DNA from: Umboniibacter marinipuniceus
GTDB lineage: Bacteria; Pseudomonadota; Gammaproteobacteria; Pseudomonadales; DSM-25080
DNA length: 64,000 nt
Direction: 5' to 3'
Assembly: GCF_003688415.1 (NCBI RefSeq)
Contig: NZ_REFJ01000003.1
Coordinates: forward strand, 62,001 to 126,000
In this document: positions 55,462-64,000 of the stretch, piece by piece
Position numbering within the stretch: position 1 is the first letter of the stretch
How the letters are laid out: the number at the start of each line of letters is the position of its first letter
Notes under the pieces: generated by a model
Database searches by the model: none
Told to the model about the DNA's origin: nothing
Seen by the model: the letters and a program-made list of their open reading frames with translations, nothing else
Translations under genes and position numbers: made by a program

Positions 55462-56376
55462 ATGTTTCAAGGTGCACACGAACTCCGAGCTCAACGCCAA
55501 GCTAGATCTTCACATCCGGCACCCAAGGTTTCGTTTGAGTTTTTTCCACCCAGTAGTCCGGCAATTGAGGAAACACTCTGGAAGAGCGTGGCGCGACTGA
55601 AGACACTCGCGCCTGAGTTTGTATCTGTCACCTATGGGGCTGACGGATCCACACGTGACAACACCCACCGCGTTATTAAAGCACTCGGTGAGCAGACTGT
55701 TATACCAACAATGCCTCATCTAACCTGTGTAGATGCCTCCAAATCAGAAGTCGACGAGGTTGCTGACTCCTACTGGAAAATGGGAGTTAGAAGCATCATG
55801 GCACTCAGAGGTGACCCCGCTTCGGGTGCTGGCAGTGTCTACACTCCCAAGGCCGATGGCTATCATTACGCTGCCGATTTGGTCGCCGGCTTAAAGCGCC
55901 AGCACGACTTTCGTATTGGCGTAGCCGCTTACCCAGAAACTCATCCTGAAGCACCCAGTGCACACTTCGACATTGATAATCTCAAACGAAAGTTCGATGC
56001 CGGTGCCGACTTTGCAATTAGCCAATTCTTTTTCTCAACTGAGGCCTATTTGCGATTTCGCGACCGCTGTGTGCTGGCCGGTATCGACAAACCAATTATC
56101 CCCGGTATTCTACCCGTTACGAATTTCAACACCCTCAAACGATTTGCTGGGGCATGCGGCACAGAACTCCCAAGATGGCTGAGTGACAGCTTTGAGGGAC
56201 TCGATAACGACCCCGAGACGCGGCAGTTAATTGCCGCAAATATTGCCATTGAGCAAGTACTGGCGCTGCAGAACGAAGGTGTCAATGATTTCCACTTCTA
56301 TACACTTAATCGCGCCGAGCTCTGCTACGCAGTCTGTCACTCATTGGGTGTTCGCCCAGCGGTTGAGCTTGCTTAA
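55462..56376 (+). CDS. metF: 5,10-methylenetetrahydrofolate reductase
   Basis: A 304-residue flavin TIM-barrel enzyme that makes 5-methyltetrahydrofolate for methionine synthesis. Conserved blocks are VSFEFFPPSSP near residue 23 with the catalytic Glu, VSVTYGADGSTRDNT, HLTCVD, ALRGDP, AYPETHPEA, DFAISQFFF and PGILPVTNFN. It is six to twelve bases before metH, whose product uses the methyl group it makes, so the two are an operon. Confidence 0.95.
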   Translation: MFQGAHELRAQRQARSSHPAPKVSFEFFPPSSPAIEETLWKSVARLKTLAPEFVSVTYGADGSTRDNTHRVIKALGEQTVIPTMPHLTCVDASKSEVDEVADSYWKMGVRSIMALRGDPASGAGSVYTPKADGYHYAADLVAGLKRQHDFRIGVAAYPETHPEAPSAHFDIDNLKRKFDAGADFAISQFFFSTEAYLRFRDRCVLAGIDKPIIPGILPVTNFNTLKRFAGACGTELPRWLSDSFEGLDNDPETRQLIAANIAIEQVLALQNEGVNDFHFYTLNRAELCYAVCHSLGVRPAVELA

Positions 56377-56388
56377 GGACGGATGGAA

Positions 56389-59300
56389 ATGTTAGATCAA
56401 GCTGTAAAAGATCGAATCTTAATATTAGATGGCGCCATGGGCACCATGATTCAGGGTTACCAGCTAGCCGAAGCGGACTATCGCGGGGAGCGATTCGCTG
56501 ACTGGCCCTGCGACCTAAAGGGCAACAATGACCTACTAAGCCTAACCCAGCCTAGTATCATCGAGGAAATTCATCGCCAATACCTCGAAGCGGGTGCGGA
56601 TATCATCTGCACCAATACCTTTAATGCGAATTCGCCATCTATGGCGGACTACGAAATGGCATCCTTGGTCGGCGAGCTGAACCTCGAGAGCGCACGCCTC
56701 GCTCGCCGTGTTGCCGATGAAATCACTGCCAACACGGGGACTCAACGCTATGTGGTAGGTGTCTTAGGGCCAACCAACCGAACGGCGTCGCTAAGCCCAG
56801 ATGTCAATGACCCTGGCGCCCGAAGCATTAATTTCGATCAGCTTCTCGAAACCTACCAAGAAGCAACCTTGGCACTGCTCAATGGTGGTGTTGATGCCAT
56901 CATGATCGAAACCATTTTCGATACACTCAATGCCAAAGCAGCCATTTTCGCCATTGATACCGTTGCAGAAAAGCTTGAACGCCACATTCCAATCATGATC
57001 TCAGGCACCATTACCGATGCGTCAGGGAGGACCCTGTCTGGTCAAACGGTGGAAGCATTCTGGCATTCCGTTAAGCATGCAAAGCCGTTGTCGATTGGCT
57101 TGAATTGCGCCTTGGGTGCGGAGGAACTGCGCCCGCATATCAAAGCGCTTGCAGATATCGCCGACTGCGCAATCTCCGCGCACCCCAACGCTGGCCTACC
57201 GAATCAATTTGGTGAGTACGACCAGACCGCTGAAGAAATGGCGGATTTGGTGGGTGAGTTTGCGTCACAAGGTTGGTTAAACATTGTGGGAGGATGTTGC
57301 GGGACTACGCCTCATCATATTGCAGCCCTGACTAAAGTGATGACAGCTTTTGGTTCACGCGATAATTTTGCCGATAACAACTACCTTGGTCTCAGCGGGC
57401 TAGAGCCGTTGGAAGTCCGCGAGGATAGCCTTTTCGTCAATGTTGGCGAGCGAACCAACGTAACCGGTTCGGCCGTCTTTAGGCGCCTTATTGAAGCGCA
57501 AGATTACGACACCGCGCTCGAAGTTGCCAAGCAGCAGGTCGAAAACGGAGCGCAGATTATCGATATCAACATGGACGAGGGTATGCTCGATTCGGAAGCC
57601 GCCATGGTTCGCTTCCTTCATCTTGCCATGGCCGAGCCAGATATCGCCAAAGTTCCCATTATGATTGACTCAAGCAAGTGGCAAATCATTGAGTCGGGGT
57701 TAAAGTGCCTTCAGGGTAAGAGCGTGGTGAATTCCATCTCGCTCAAGGAGGGCGAAGCGAGTTTCCTAGAACAGGCAAAATTAGCACGCCGCTACGGTGC
57801 CGCCGTGGTAGTCATGGCTTTTGATGAGCAAGGACAAGCCGAAACACTGGCTCGTAAAGTTGAAATTTGTCAACGCGCCTACCAACTCCTAACTCAAGAG
57901 GTAGGACTTCCTGGTTATGACATTATATTTGACCCCAACATCTTTGCCGTCGCCACGGGTATCGACGAGCACAACGACTACGCACTATCGTTCATCGAAA
58001 GCTGTGCGGCAATCAAGCACAGCTGCCCCGGAGCTAAGATCTCAGGTGGCCTGTCTAACGTCAGCTTTAGTTTTCGTGGCAACAACTTTGTTCGTGAAGC
58101 GATGCACTCAGTTTTTCTCTACCACGCCATTGCTAAAGGCATGGATATGGGAATTGTTAATGCCGGTCAACTTGCGATCTACGACGACCTGGACGCCGAA
58201 CTGAGAGAACTCGTAGAAGATGTCATTCTTAATCGACGCGATGATGCCACCGACCGACTCGTTGACGCAGCGCCAAAATGGTCCGGACAATCCAATCAGA
58301 CCCAACAAACTGCCGATTTAAGCTGGCGTGAGCTTCCAGTAAAAGAGCGCCTTAGCCATGCGTTGGTTAAGGGTATAGACCAATTTGTTGTCGAGGATAC
58401 TGAGGAAGCGCGACGGCTCAGTGACCGTCCACTGGATGTCATTGAGGGGCCGTTAATGGACGGCATGAATCGAGTAGGCGATCTGTTCGGCGATGGGAAA
58501 ATGTTCCTACCTCAGGTAGTGAAGTCAGCCCGGGTAATGAAGCGTGCTGTAGCGCATCTAATTCCCTTTATCGAAGCGCAAAAAGAATCCGGTAGCTCCC
58601 ACTCTGCGGGCACCATCATTATGGCGACCGTTAAGGGTGATGTTCATGATATTGGCAAGAATATTGTTGGCGTCGTACTCCAGTGTAATGGCTTTGAAGT
58701 CATCGACTTGGGAGTAATGGTAAGCTGTGAAGCCATCCTCGCGGCAGCAGATCAACATCAGGCAGACCTCATTGGCTTGTCCGGCCTGATCACCCCATCG
58801 CTTGACGAAATGGTCCATGTTGCAAGCGAAATGGAACGTCGTGGTGATCAGCTTCCACTGCTCATTGGCGGCGCTACGACTAGTCCTGCCCACACCGCCG
58901 TTAAAATTGCACCGCAATATAGTGGCGTAGCCACCTACGTTAAGGATGCCTCGCGGGCGGTGGGTGTTGCACAATCGCTTCTCGGCACACAATCTAAGGA
59001 CGTGATTGATAAAATTCGGCACGACCAAGCGCTCAAACGCAACGCTCACGCTAATCGCCGCCAAACTAAGTTAGACGGATACCATCAGGCCCTAGAAAGG
59101 CGTACCCTACTAGACTTTTCAGACCTTCAGTCGCGAACCCCTAGTCAGCTAGGGACTCAGTGCCTCACCCCGTCCTTGAGCGAGCTACTTGAATTCTTTG
59201 ACTGGATGCCCTTCTTTAACGCCTGGGAGTTTAATGGTCGTTTCCCCGATATACTCAACGATCCGGTTAAGGGTCCCGAGGCCACCAAACTCTACAATGA

Positions 59301-60018
59301 CGCGCAACGCCTGCTTGCCACTATGGTTAAAGAGCGCTGGCTTCAGCCACGGGGTGTCATTGGCCTATTCCAAGCGGAATCGGACGGCGAGCGAATTACC
59401 ATCCATCATGGCAATCGCACCATCGAGTTACCCTGCCTCAGACAACAAAAGATTATTGCTGGTAAACCGTCACTCTCGTTGGCCGACTATATTGCACCCA
59501 AAGGATTCAACGACACCATTGGCGCCTTCGCGGTAACCGCGGGAGATGAGATTAAGCCTTATGTCGAAGCCTTTGAGGCCGCTCACGATGATTACAGTGC
59601 AATTATTGTCAAGGTACTCGCAGACCGTTTCGCCGAGGCTTTCGCAGAATGGATGCACCGTGAAGTTAGAACGCGTATTTGGGGCTATGCCGCTGACGAG
59701 TCGCTTGATAACAACGCACTAATTCGAGAACAGTATCAGGGTATTAGACCAGCCCCTGGCTACCCTAGCTGCCCGGACCATCGTGGCAAGTTGCTAATTT
59801 GGGAGCTGCTTGATGTAGAAGCACAAACGGGTATCACCTTAACGGAATCACTCGCCATGGAGCCCGTCTCATCGGTCTCGGGGTGGTATTTCAGTCACCC
59901 CGACGCCCGCTACTTTACCCTTGGGCCAATCGCCGAAGATCAACTTACACGCTATAGCGAGCTTCAGGGCGAATCCATTAAGGAAAACAAACGCTGGCTT
60001 CAAAGCATACTAAGTTAA
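56389..60018 (+). CDS. metH: Cobalamin-dependent methionine synthase
   Basis: A 1209-residue modular enzyme: homocysteine domain (about 1-325, zinc ligands in GLNCALG and GGCCGTTP), pterin domain (about 345-610, [10 protein letters not shown]), cap (about 640-735), cobalamin domain with the lower ligand His752 in [10 protein letters not shown], and the C-terminal reactivation domain (about 890-1209) that binds AdoMet ([12 protein letters not shown]). All five parts are present and the length is normal. The second ATG at 56389 is chosen because AAGGA lies nine bases upstream; ATG at 56383 is too close. Confidence 0.96.
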   Translation: MLDQAVKDRILILDGAMGTMIQGYQLAEADYRGERFADWPCDLKGNNDLLSLTQPSIIEEIHRQYLEAGADIICTNTFNANSPSMADYEMASLVGELNLESARLARRVADEITANTGTQRYVVGVLGPTNRTASLSPDVNDPGARSINFDQLLETYQEATLALLNGGVDAIMIETIFDTLNAKAAIFAIDTVAEKLERHIPIMISGTITDASGRTLSGQTVEAFWHSVKHAKPLSIGLNCALGAEELRPHIKALADIADCAISAHPNAGLPNQFGEYDQTAEEMADLVGEFASQGWLNIVGGCCGTTPHHIAALTKVMTAFGSRDNFADNNYLGLSGLEPLEVREDSLFVNVGERTNVTGSAVFRRLIEAQDYDTALEVAKQQVENGAQIIDINMDEGMLDSEAAMVRFLHLAMAEPDIAKVPIMIDSSKWQIIESGLKCLQGKSVVNSISLKEGEASFLEQAKLARRYGAAVVVMAFDEQGQAETLARKVEICQRAYQLLTQEVGLPGYDIIFDPNIFAVATGIDEHNDYALSFIESCAAIKHSCPGAKISGGLSNVSFSFRGNNFVREAMHSVFLYHAIAKGMDMGIVNAGQLAIYDDLDAELRELVEDVILNRRDDATDRLVDAAPKWSGQSNQTQQTADLSWRELPVKERLSHALVKGIDQFVVEDTEEARRLSDRPLDVIEGPLMDGMNRVGDLFGDGKMFLPQVVKSARVMKRAVAHLIPFIEAQKESGSSHSAGTIIMATVKGDVHDIGKNIVGVVLQCNGFEVIDLGVMVSCEAILAAADQHQADLIGLSGLITPSLDEMVHVASEMERRGDQLPLLIGGATTSPAHTAVKIAPQYSGVATYVKDASRAVGVAQSLLGTQSKDVIDKIRHDQALKRNAHANRRQTKLDGYHQALERRTLLDFSDLQSRTPSQLGTQCLTPSLSELLEFFDWMPFFNAWEFNGRFPDILNDPVKGPEATKLYNDAQRLLATMVKERWLQPRGVIGLFQAESDGERITIHHGNRTIELPCLRQQKIIAGKPSLSLADYIAPKGFNDTIGAFAVTAGDEIKPYVEAFEAAHDDYSAIIVKVLADRFAEAFAEWMHREVRTRIWGYAADESLDNNALIREQYQGIRPAPGYPSCPDHRGKLLIWELLDVEAQTGITLTESLAMEPVSSVSGWYFSHPDARYFTLGPIAEDQLTRYSELQGESIKENKRWLQSILS

Positions 60019-60105
60019 CTTTGATTAACAAATGGCAATATGTTCAACGTTGACTTGGCGCAGGTGAAACTATAGGCTAGACAAATAATTATAGGAGTAA
60101 TACTT

Positions 60106-60804
60106 ATGTCTAGTGAAAATGGATTCTTCGCCAATGTCTCGCAAGTGATTGCGCAACCCAAGCAGTTTAGCACTAACTTTTTTACCACTAAGAAGGGCAT
60201 TGTTTTACCGCTCCTTCTTATCATCGCAAGCATCGTAGCTGCTCAAGTCGTTTATTTCTCGTCCATCACCATGGAAGATTTCATCGCCTTCAGCTTACGA
60301 GGGATTCCGGCGGAAGGCTACGATGAAGCAGCTGCCGGTATGCGTATGATGTCACTGAACGCTATGATGCTGATTACCGCCGTGAGTGCAGCCGTTTTCA
60401 TTCCTATTGTGACGGCGTTGATCAGTGTCTACTACCTAATTATCAACCGCGTCTCTGGCACACCAGAACAGAGCTATGGCACATGGTTTTCAATGTCCCT
60501 CTGGGCATCCGTACCTATGATTTTCGCTCAGCTCGGCGCCATTGTTAATGTCTTTATTTCGGCACCAGGGTCACTGGCTCCCGAACAGCTATCTCTCACC
60601 TCTGTTAACGCACTAATTATGGGTCGCGAGTTTGGCGAGCCGCTCTATCAGATGTTTAGCCAGTTCGATCTGCTATCAATCTGGAGCATCGCTATCATCA
60701 GCTTGATCCTGATGGCAAATAAGCACCGTCCAGTTAGCGCCGTTATCTTTGCCGCATTACCAACGGTGTTGATGCTGTCTGCTACCGCCGTAATTGGGGG
60801 CTAA
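60106..60804 (+). CDS. Yip1-family membrane protein
   Basis: A 232-residue protein with five hydrophobic segments (starting near residues 30, 85, 135, 180 and 210) and a short soluble N-terminus with the Yip1-like VIAQPKQF motif. Bacterial Yip1-domain proteins have no settled role. It ends 4 bases before the TTG start of the adaptor protein and so is probably co-transcribed with the ABC export genes downstream, a pairing that suggests a role in the same process. Confidence 0.7.
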   Translation: MSSENGFFANVSQVIAQPKQFSTNFFTTKKGIVLPLLLIIASIVAAQVVYFSSITMEDFIAFSLRGIPAEGYDEAAAGMRMMSLNAMMLITAVSAAVFIPIVTALISVYYLIINRVSGTPEQSYGTWFSMSLWASVPMIFAQLGAIVNVFISAPGSLAPEQLSLTSVNALIMGREFGEPLYQMFSQFDLLSIWSIAIISLILMANKHRPVSAVIFAALPTVLMLSATAVIGG

Positions 60805-60808
60805 GCGA

Positions 60809-61969
60809 TTGAAGAATTGGCTTATTATCGTCGCTATTGTGGCAGCTGTGGTATCACTCGCCTATTTCAAAAAGAGTGATACCGGTACCTCAAAAGAGGT
60901 TGAATTCACCTCAGTGACCCGCGGATCGGTTGATACTAGCGTGATTGCCTCGGGCGCTTTGGTGTTTCGGAATGAAGTGAAACTAACCTCCGAAGTCATT
61001 GGTAAGGTAATTGAGCTAAACGTGGAGGAAGGCGATGCCGTTGCCGAGGGAGATATTCTTCTTCGACTCGACCCCGAGCAGTTTCAGGCCGAAGTCGATC
61101 AACAGAACGCCAATGTCCGACTTCAGGAAATTGCTATCGAGCGTCAACAAAATGAAATTAACAACCTGCAAAGTCGTTGGTCCCGACAAAAATCACTTTA
61201 CGATGCGGGGCTCATTGATGTTGAAGGTTTCGAGGCTATCGATCACGCCTTAGTACTGGCTCAGCTTGATCTTGCCTCGCGCGAGCAAGCGCTCAGCCAA
61301 GCCAAGGCATTGCGCGATAAAGCTAACGAGTATCTCCGCAAAACCATCATTCGCGCACCCATTACTGGCGTAGTAACGGCCTTAGATATCAAGGTTGGAG
61401 AGACGGTTATTTCCGGCACCACGAATATCGTTGGCTCATCGATGATGACCATTGCCAACCAGGACGACATCCTAACCGAAGTGTATGTTGACGAAGCTGA
61501 CATTGCGGCATTAGCTGTTGGTCAACGTGCGGACGTCTTTGCCGTCGCTTTTCCGGATCTTGCGATTGAAGGCGTTGTCGAGTCCATTGGTAATACGGCA
61601 AGAAGCTATCCTGGGCGGAACGGCCTTCGCTTCAAAGTAAAGATACGCCTGGAAGACAACGGTGAGCGCTCACTCTTCTCTGGTATGAGCTGTCGTGCTG
61701 AAATCTACCAAACGGCAGCCACCAACGCCTTTATAGTACCGGTTGAGGCGGTGGTTACTGATCTGGAGGGCGAAGACGAATCCCACTACGTTTGGGTTGT
61801 AGAGAACGGTCTCGCCAAGAAGCAAACCGTAGAATTGGGCGCCTCATCCGATGAAACTCAGGTGATTCGCTCAGGACTAAGTGAAGGACAACAGATTGTT
61901 TCCGGTCCATTCAGAGTCCTTCTTACCCTGAAAGAGAATGACCCAGTCAGCGCGGATGTTAGCGAATGA
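60809..61969 (+). CDS. MacA-like periplasmic adaptor protein
   Basis: A 386-residue membrane-fusion protein: one N-terminal membrane anchor (about 3-20), a lipoyl/biotinyl half-motif, a helical hairpin coiled coil (about 90-170), the second lipoyl half (TIIRAPITGVVTALDIKVGETV), a beta-barrel and a membrane-proximal domain. It links an inner-membrane ABC pump to an outer-membrane channel. The TTG start at 60809 has GGGGG eight bases upstream; a TTG at 60794 would overlap the Yip1 gene. It overlaps the ATPase gene by 4 bases. Confidence 0.87.
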   Translation: MKNWLIIVAIVAAVVSLAYFKKSDTGTSKEVEFTSVTRGSVDTSVIASGALVFRNEVKLTSEVIGKVIELNVEEGDAVAEGDILLRLDPEQFQAEVDQQNANVRLQEIAIERQQNEINNLQSRWSRQKSLYDAGLIDVEGFEAIDHALVLAQLDLASREQALSQAKALRDKANEYLRKTIIRAPITGVVTALDIKVGETVISGTTNIVGSSMMTIANQDDILTEVYVDEADIAALAVGQRADVFAVAFPDLAIEGVVESIGNTARSYPGRNGLRFKVKIRLEDNGERSLFSGMSCRAEIYQTAATNAFIVPVEAVVTDLEGEDESHYVWVVENGLAKKQTVELGASSDETQVIRSGLSEGQQIVSGPFRVLLTLKENDPVSADVSE

Positions 61970-62673
61970 GTTCTTCCCCGGTGATTCAGCTAGAACAGAT
62001 AGTAAAAAGCTATGAGCTGGCGGGTGATCGACTCGATGTATTAAAGGGCGTCAACCTAAAAATTGATAGCAACGAATACGTCGCCCTCACCGGTCCTTCC
62101 GGTTCCGGAAAGTCTACCTTAATGAATATTTTGGGGTGCCTTGACTCACCGTCCGAGGGCAACTATTTGCTTGCTGGTGATGATGTAAGTGGTTTAACCG
62201 AAGACGAGCTTGCTGCCGCAAGAAACCAACGTATCGGTTTTATTTTTCAAAGCTTCAACTTGCTACCGCGGATGAGCGCACTTGATAACGTTGCTCAACC
62301 GCTTGTTTTTCGCGGATTGGGACGAAAGGACCGGCTAAAGATTGCCCAAGCCGCACTTGAGCGCGTAGGACTAGGTGATCGGGTAGATCATCTACCTAAC
62401 CAGCTCTCCGGAGGCCAACGACAGCGAGTTGCCGTGGCACGAGCCTTAGCGGGCGAACCGAGTATCCTGTTAGCGGATGAGCCTACTGGTAACCTAGACT
62501 CAAAAACGACCGAAAGTATCATGGCACTCTTCGACGAACTTCATAACCAAGGTCAAACCATTATCATCGTGACCCACGAGCCGGAGATTGCCGCCCACTG
62601 TCGCAGAGAAATCGTGCTTCGTGACGGCGAGATCGTTAAGGACGTAACCAAGGAGCCTGGCCATGTTCTTTGA
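61966..62673 (+). CDS. MacB/LolD-type ABC transporter ATPase
   Basis: A 235-residue ABC ATPase: Walker [10 protein letters not shown] (about 40), the Q-loop [10 protein letters not shown], signature [15 protein letters not shown], Walker [13 protein letters not shown] and the H-loop THE. Sequence type and neighbours place it with the MacB/LolD/FtsE group, which drives mechanotransmission rather than transport through the membrane. It overlaps the adaptor gene by 4 bases and the permease gene by 11. Confidence 0.92.
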   Translation: MSSSPVIQLEQIVKSYELAGDRLDVLKGVNLKIDSNEYVALTGPSGSGKSTLMNILGCLDSPSEGNYLLAGDDVSGLTEDELAAARNQRIGFIFQSFNLLPRMSALDNVAQPLVFRGLGRKDRLKIAQAALERVGLGDRVDHLPNQLSGGQRQRVAVARALAGEPSILLADEPTGNLDSKTTESIMALFDELHNQGQTIIIVTHEPEIAAHCRREIVLRDGEIVKDVTKEPGHVL

Positions 62674-63886
62674 GATCTTAAGGGCAGCTTTTCAAGCGGT
62701 CAGAGCTAATGTGCTTCGCTCGGTACTCACTACTTTAGGTATTATCGTAGGAGTTGCTTCAACGATTGCTGTCGTGAGCGTCGTTCAGGGTTTTTCCATG
62801 AGTATCAGCTCACAGTTCCAATCTCTCGGCAGCAACTCGCTGACGATTGAAGCGTACACACCCTTTTCCGAGCGAATGCAGGGCCAGTTTTCACGTTTAG
62901 ACAACAGTGATCTCGAGGTCATTAAACAGCGAATAGACGGCATTTCCTATGTTACGCCAATTCTGTGGGTTTCGAGCGCTGCCGGCGGCGGCATCCGCTA
63001 TCGGACCAACACCTCGAGCGCTAACATTCTTGGGACGAGCAGCAGCTATATCTTTCTCGATGACTGGCTACCTCAACAGGGACGCTTTATTGGCTCCACT
63101 GATGACGATACCCGACGCAAGGTAGTTGTGATCGGCGAGAAGGTTCGCCAAGATCTCGAGCTTCCTGACGATCCACGCGGGGAGTTTATTCAACTCGCAG
63201 GTGAGTGGTTTAAAGTCGTGGGGATCATGGAAGAACGCGGTGAACTACTAGGTTTCAATCAAGATGACGTAGTTCTGGTACCCTACTCCGCAGCTGAAGC
63301 ATTGCTCGGAAGACAGCGCTTTGCAAATATTCAAATTCGCCTACGCGTTACAGACGTCACTCAACTCGATGCCACGAAACGAAAGATTGAACGCCTATTA
63401 CGTCAACATCGAGATTTAGCTCCTGGCGATGCCAACGATTTCAAAATCTCTACTGCTGACCAGCTACTTGAGTCATTCGAATCGGTCACCGACAGCATAA
63501 CCTTAGTCCTAGGTGGTATTGTTGCGATCTCGCTATTAGTTGGCGGTATTGGCATTATGAATATTATGCTTGTTTCAGTTACGGAACGTACCCGCGAGAT
63601 TGGCATCAATAAAGCCTTGGGCGCAACACGCTCTTTTATCCTTACCCAATTTTTAGCCGAAGCGATTGTGCTATGCCTTATCGGTGGGTTAATTGGCTTA
63701 GGGATTGGTTACTTGTTGGGCTTGGGCGTTGCTGCAATGATCCCCGGCTTCCCTTCCGCAGCCGTCCCGCTCTGGGCCATCTGGTTAGCGCTGGGCTTCT
63801 CGGTTTCTGTTGGCGTAGTGTTTGGTATTGTACCGGCAGCGAAAGCAGCAAACTTAAGTCCTATTGACGCCCTTCGTTACGAGTAG
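62663..63886 (+). CDS. MacB/FtsX-type ABC transporter permease
   Basis: A 407-residue permease: an N-terminal membrane helix (about 20-45, VLRSVLTTLGIIVGVASTI), a large periplasmic MacB_PCD domain (about 50-250), and three C-terminal helices of the FtsX domain (about 280-400, with SVTERTREIGINKALGAT, which contacts the ATPase). In MacB the ATPase is fused to this permease; here it is separate. Together with the adaptor it forms a tripartite pump; an outer-membrane TolC partner is not in the window. Confidence 0.91.
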   Translation: MFFEILRAAFQAVRANVLRSVLTTLGIIVGVASTIAVVSVVQGFSMSISSQFQSLGSNSLTIEAYTPFSERMQGQFSRLDNSDLEVIKQRIDGISYVTPILWVSSAAGGGIRYRTNTSSANILGTSSSYIFLDDWLPQQGRFIGSTDDDTRRKVVVIGEKVRQDLELPDDPRGEFIQLAGEWFKVVGIMEERGELLGFNQDDVVLVPYSAAEALLGRQRFANIQIRLRVTDVTQLDATKRKIERLLRQHRDLAPGDANDFKISTADQLLESFESVTDSITLVLGGIVAISLLVGGIGIMNIMLVSVTERTREIGINKALGATRSFILTQFLAEAIVLCLIGGLIGLGIGYLLGLGVAAMIPGFPSAAVPLWAIWLALGFSVSVGVVFGIVPAAKAANLSPIDALRYE

Positions 63887-63921
63887 AACAAAGTCCAATC
63901 TACGCCCTTCCTTAGGTGTAG

Positions 63922-63953
63922 GCTTAGTGGTGGAAAAATTTCCTCCACTAAGC
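63922..63953. repeat. 32-bp inverted repeat after the ABC operon
   Basis: GCTTAGTGG (63922-63930) pairs with CCACTAAGC (63945-63953), and an inner GGAAA / TTTCC pair extends it across one T-T mismatch. The stem is strong but no T-run follows, so it may be a terminator variant or a dispersed palindromic element. Confidence 0.6.
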
Positions 63954-64000
63954 GGCGATTTAGCTGTAAAGCCCGCTAGCATTCATTATAATGACAAGTA

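Overview
The window looks like chromosomal DNA of a free-living, aerobic, probably marine gammaproteobacterium. It carries HexR-type carbon control, the miaB-ybeZ-ybeY-ybeX-lnt order, a complete histidine-utilisation (hut) cluster, DbpA, RluA, SstT, a bacterioferritin/Bfd group and a large TonB-dependent receptor, at moderate GC content. I cannot name the genus. I see no rRNA, tRNA, CRISPR array, insertion sequence, integrase or phage gene; almost everything is core or common accessory metabolism. Several translation starts were moved from the longest open frame to a downstream codon with a better ribosome binding site or family fit (hutI, eda, pgl, edd, S9 peptidase, rluA, FAD/Fe-S oxidase, FMO, dbpA, ybeY, TonB receptor, metH, MacA-like adaptor).

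Layout. 1-5.4 kb: the end of yebC, a membrane-anchored glutamate-synthase-like FMN protein, a small membrane protein, sstT, an EamA exporter and an AraC-type regulator lacking its second helix-turn-helix. 5.5-11.9 kb: an MTA/SAH deaminase, ung, gap with its likely regulator hexR (a near-perfect HexR operator lies in front of hexR), a NupC nucleoside transporter and a 2OG-Fe(II) oxygenase. 12-18.2 kb: the divergent hutCUH / hutIG cluster, with one palindromic HutC operator between the arms. 18.3-23 kb: the Entner-Doudoroff operon edd-zwf-pgl-eda, preceded by two tandem LacI-type operators and a decayed small reading frame. 23.3-29.6 kb: a variant DEAD-box helicase, a Na+/H+-antiporter-family permease, an exported prolyl-oligopeptidase-like enzyme, a SutA-like small protein, rluA and a thioredoxin-like protein. 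29.6-36 kb: a D-lactate-dehydrogenase-like FAD/Fe-S protein, isocitrate lyase and a flavin monooxygenase, with a HexR-like palindrome upstream of aceA.

36.1-37.4 kb: an iron-storage locus with bfd behind a Fur-like box, facing two overlapping bacterioferritin genes whose active sites are complementary (one keeps the ferroxidase ligands, the other the haem methionine). 37.6-45.5 kb: a diguanylate cyclase, FklB, a DUF885 lipoprotein, DbpA, an OmpA/glycine-zipper protein resembling PdsO, and a MocR-type aminotransferase. 45.8-51.1 kb: miaB-ybeZ-ybeY-ybeX-lnt. 51.2-55.1 kb: a TonB-dependent receptor and a sialidase-fold lipoprotein whose 3' end is tandemly triplicated. 55.4-60 kb: metF-metH behind a 16-bp palindrome. 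60.1-63.9 kb: a Yip1 protein and a MacAB-like ABC export set.

How the parts connect. Carbon enters through the Entner-Doudoroff enzymes, histidine breakdown to glutamate, D-lactate-type oxidation and the glyoxylate shunt. The sequence suggests HexR links gap/hexR and aceA, while the edd operon has moved to a LacI-type repressor encoded elsewhere. No obviously new multi-gene system is visible. The observations most worth testing are the split bacterioferritin pair, the rewired Entner-Doudoroff control, the amber-interrupted small frame, the truncated AraC regulator and the triplicated gene end.
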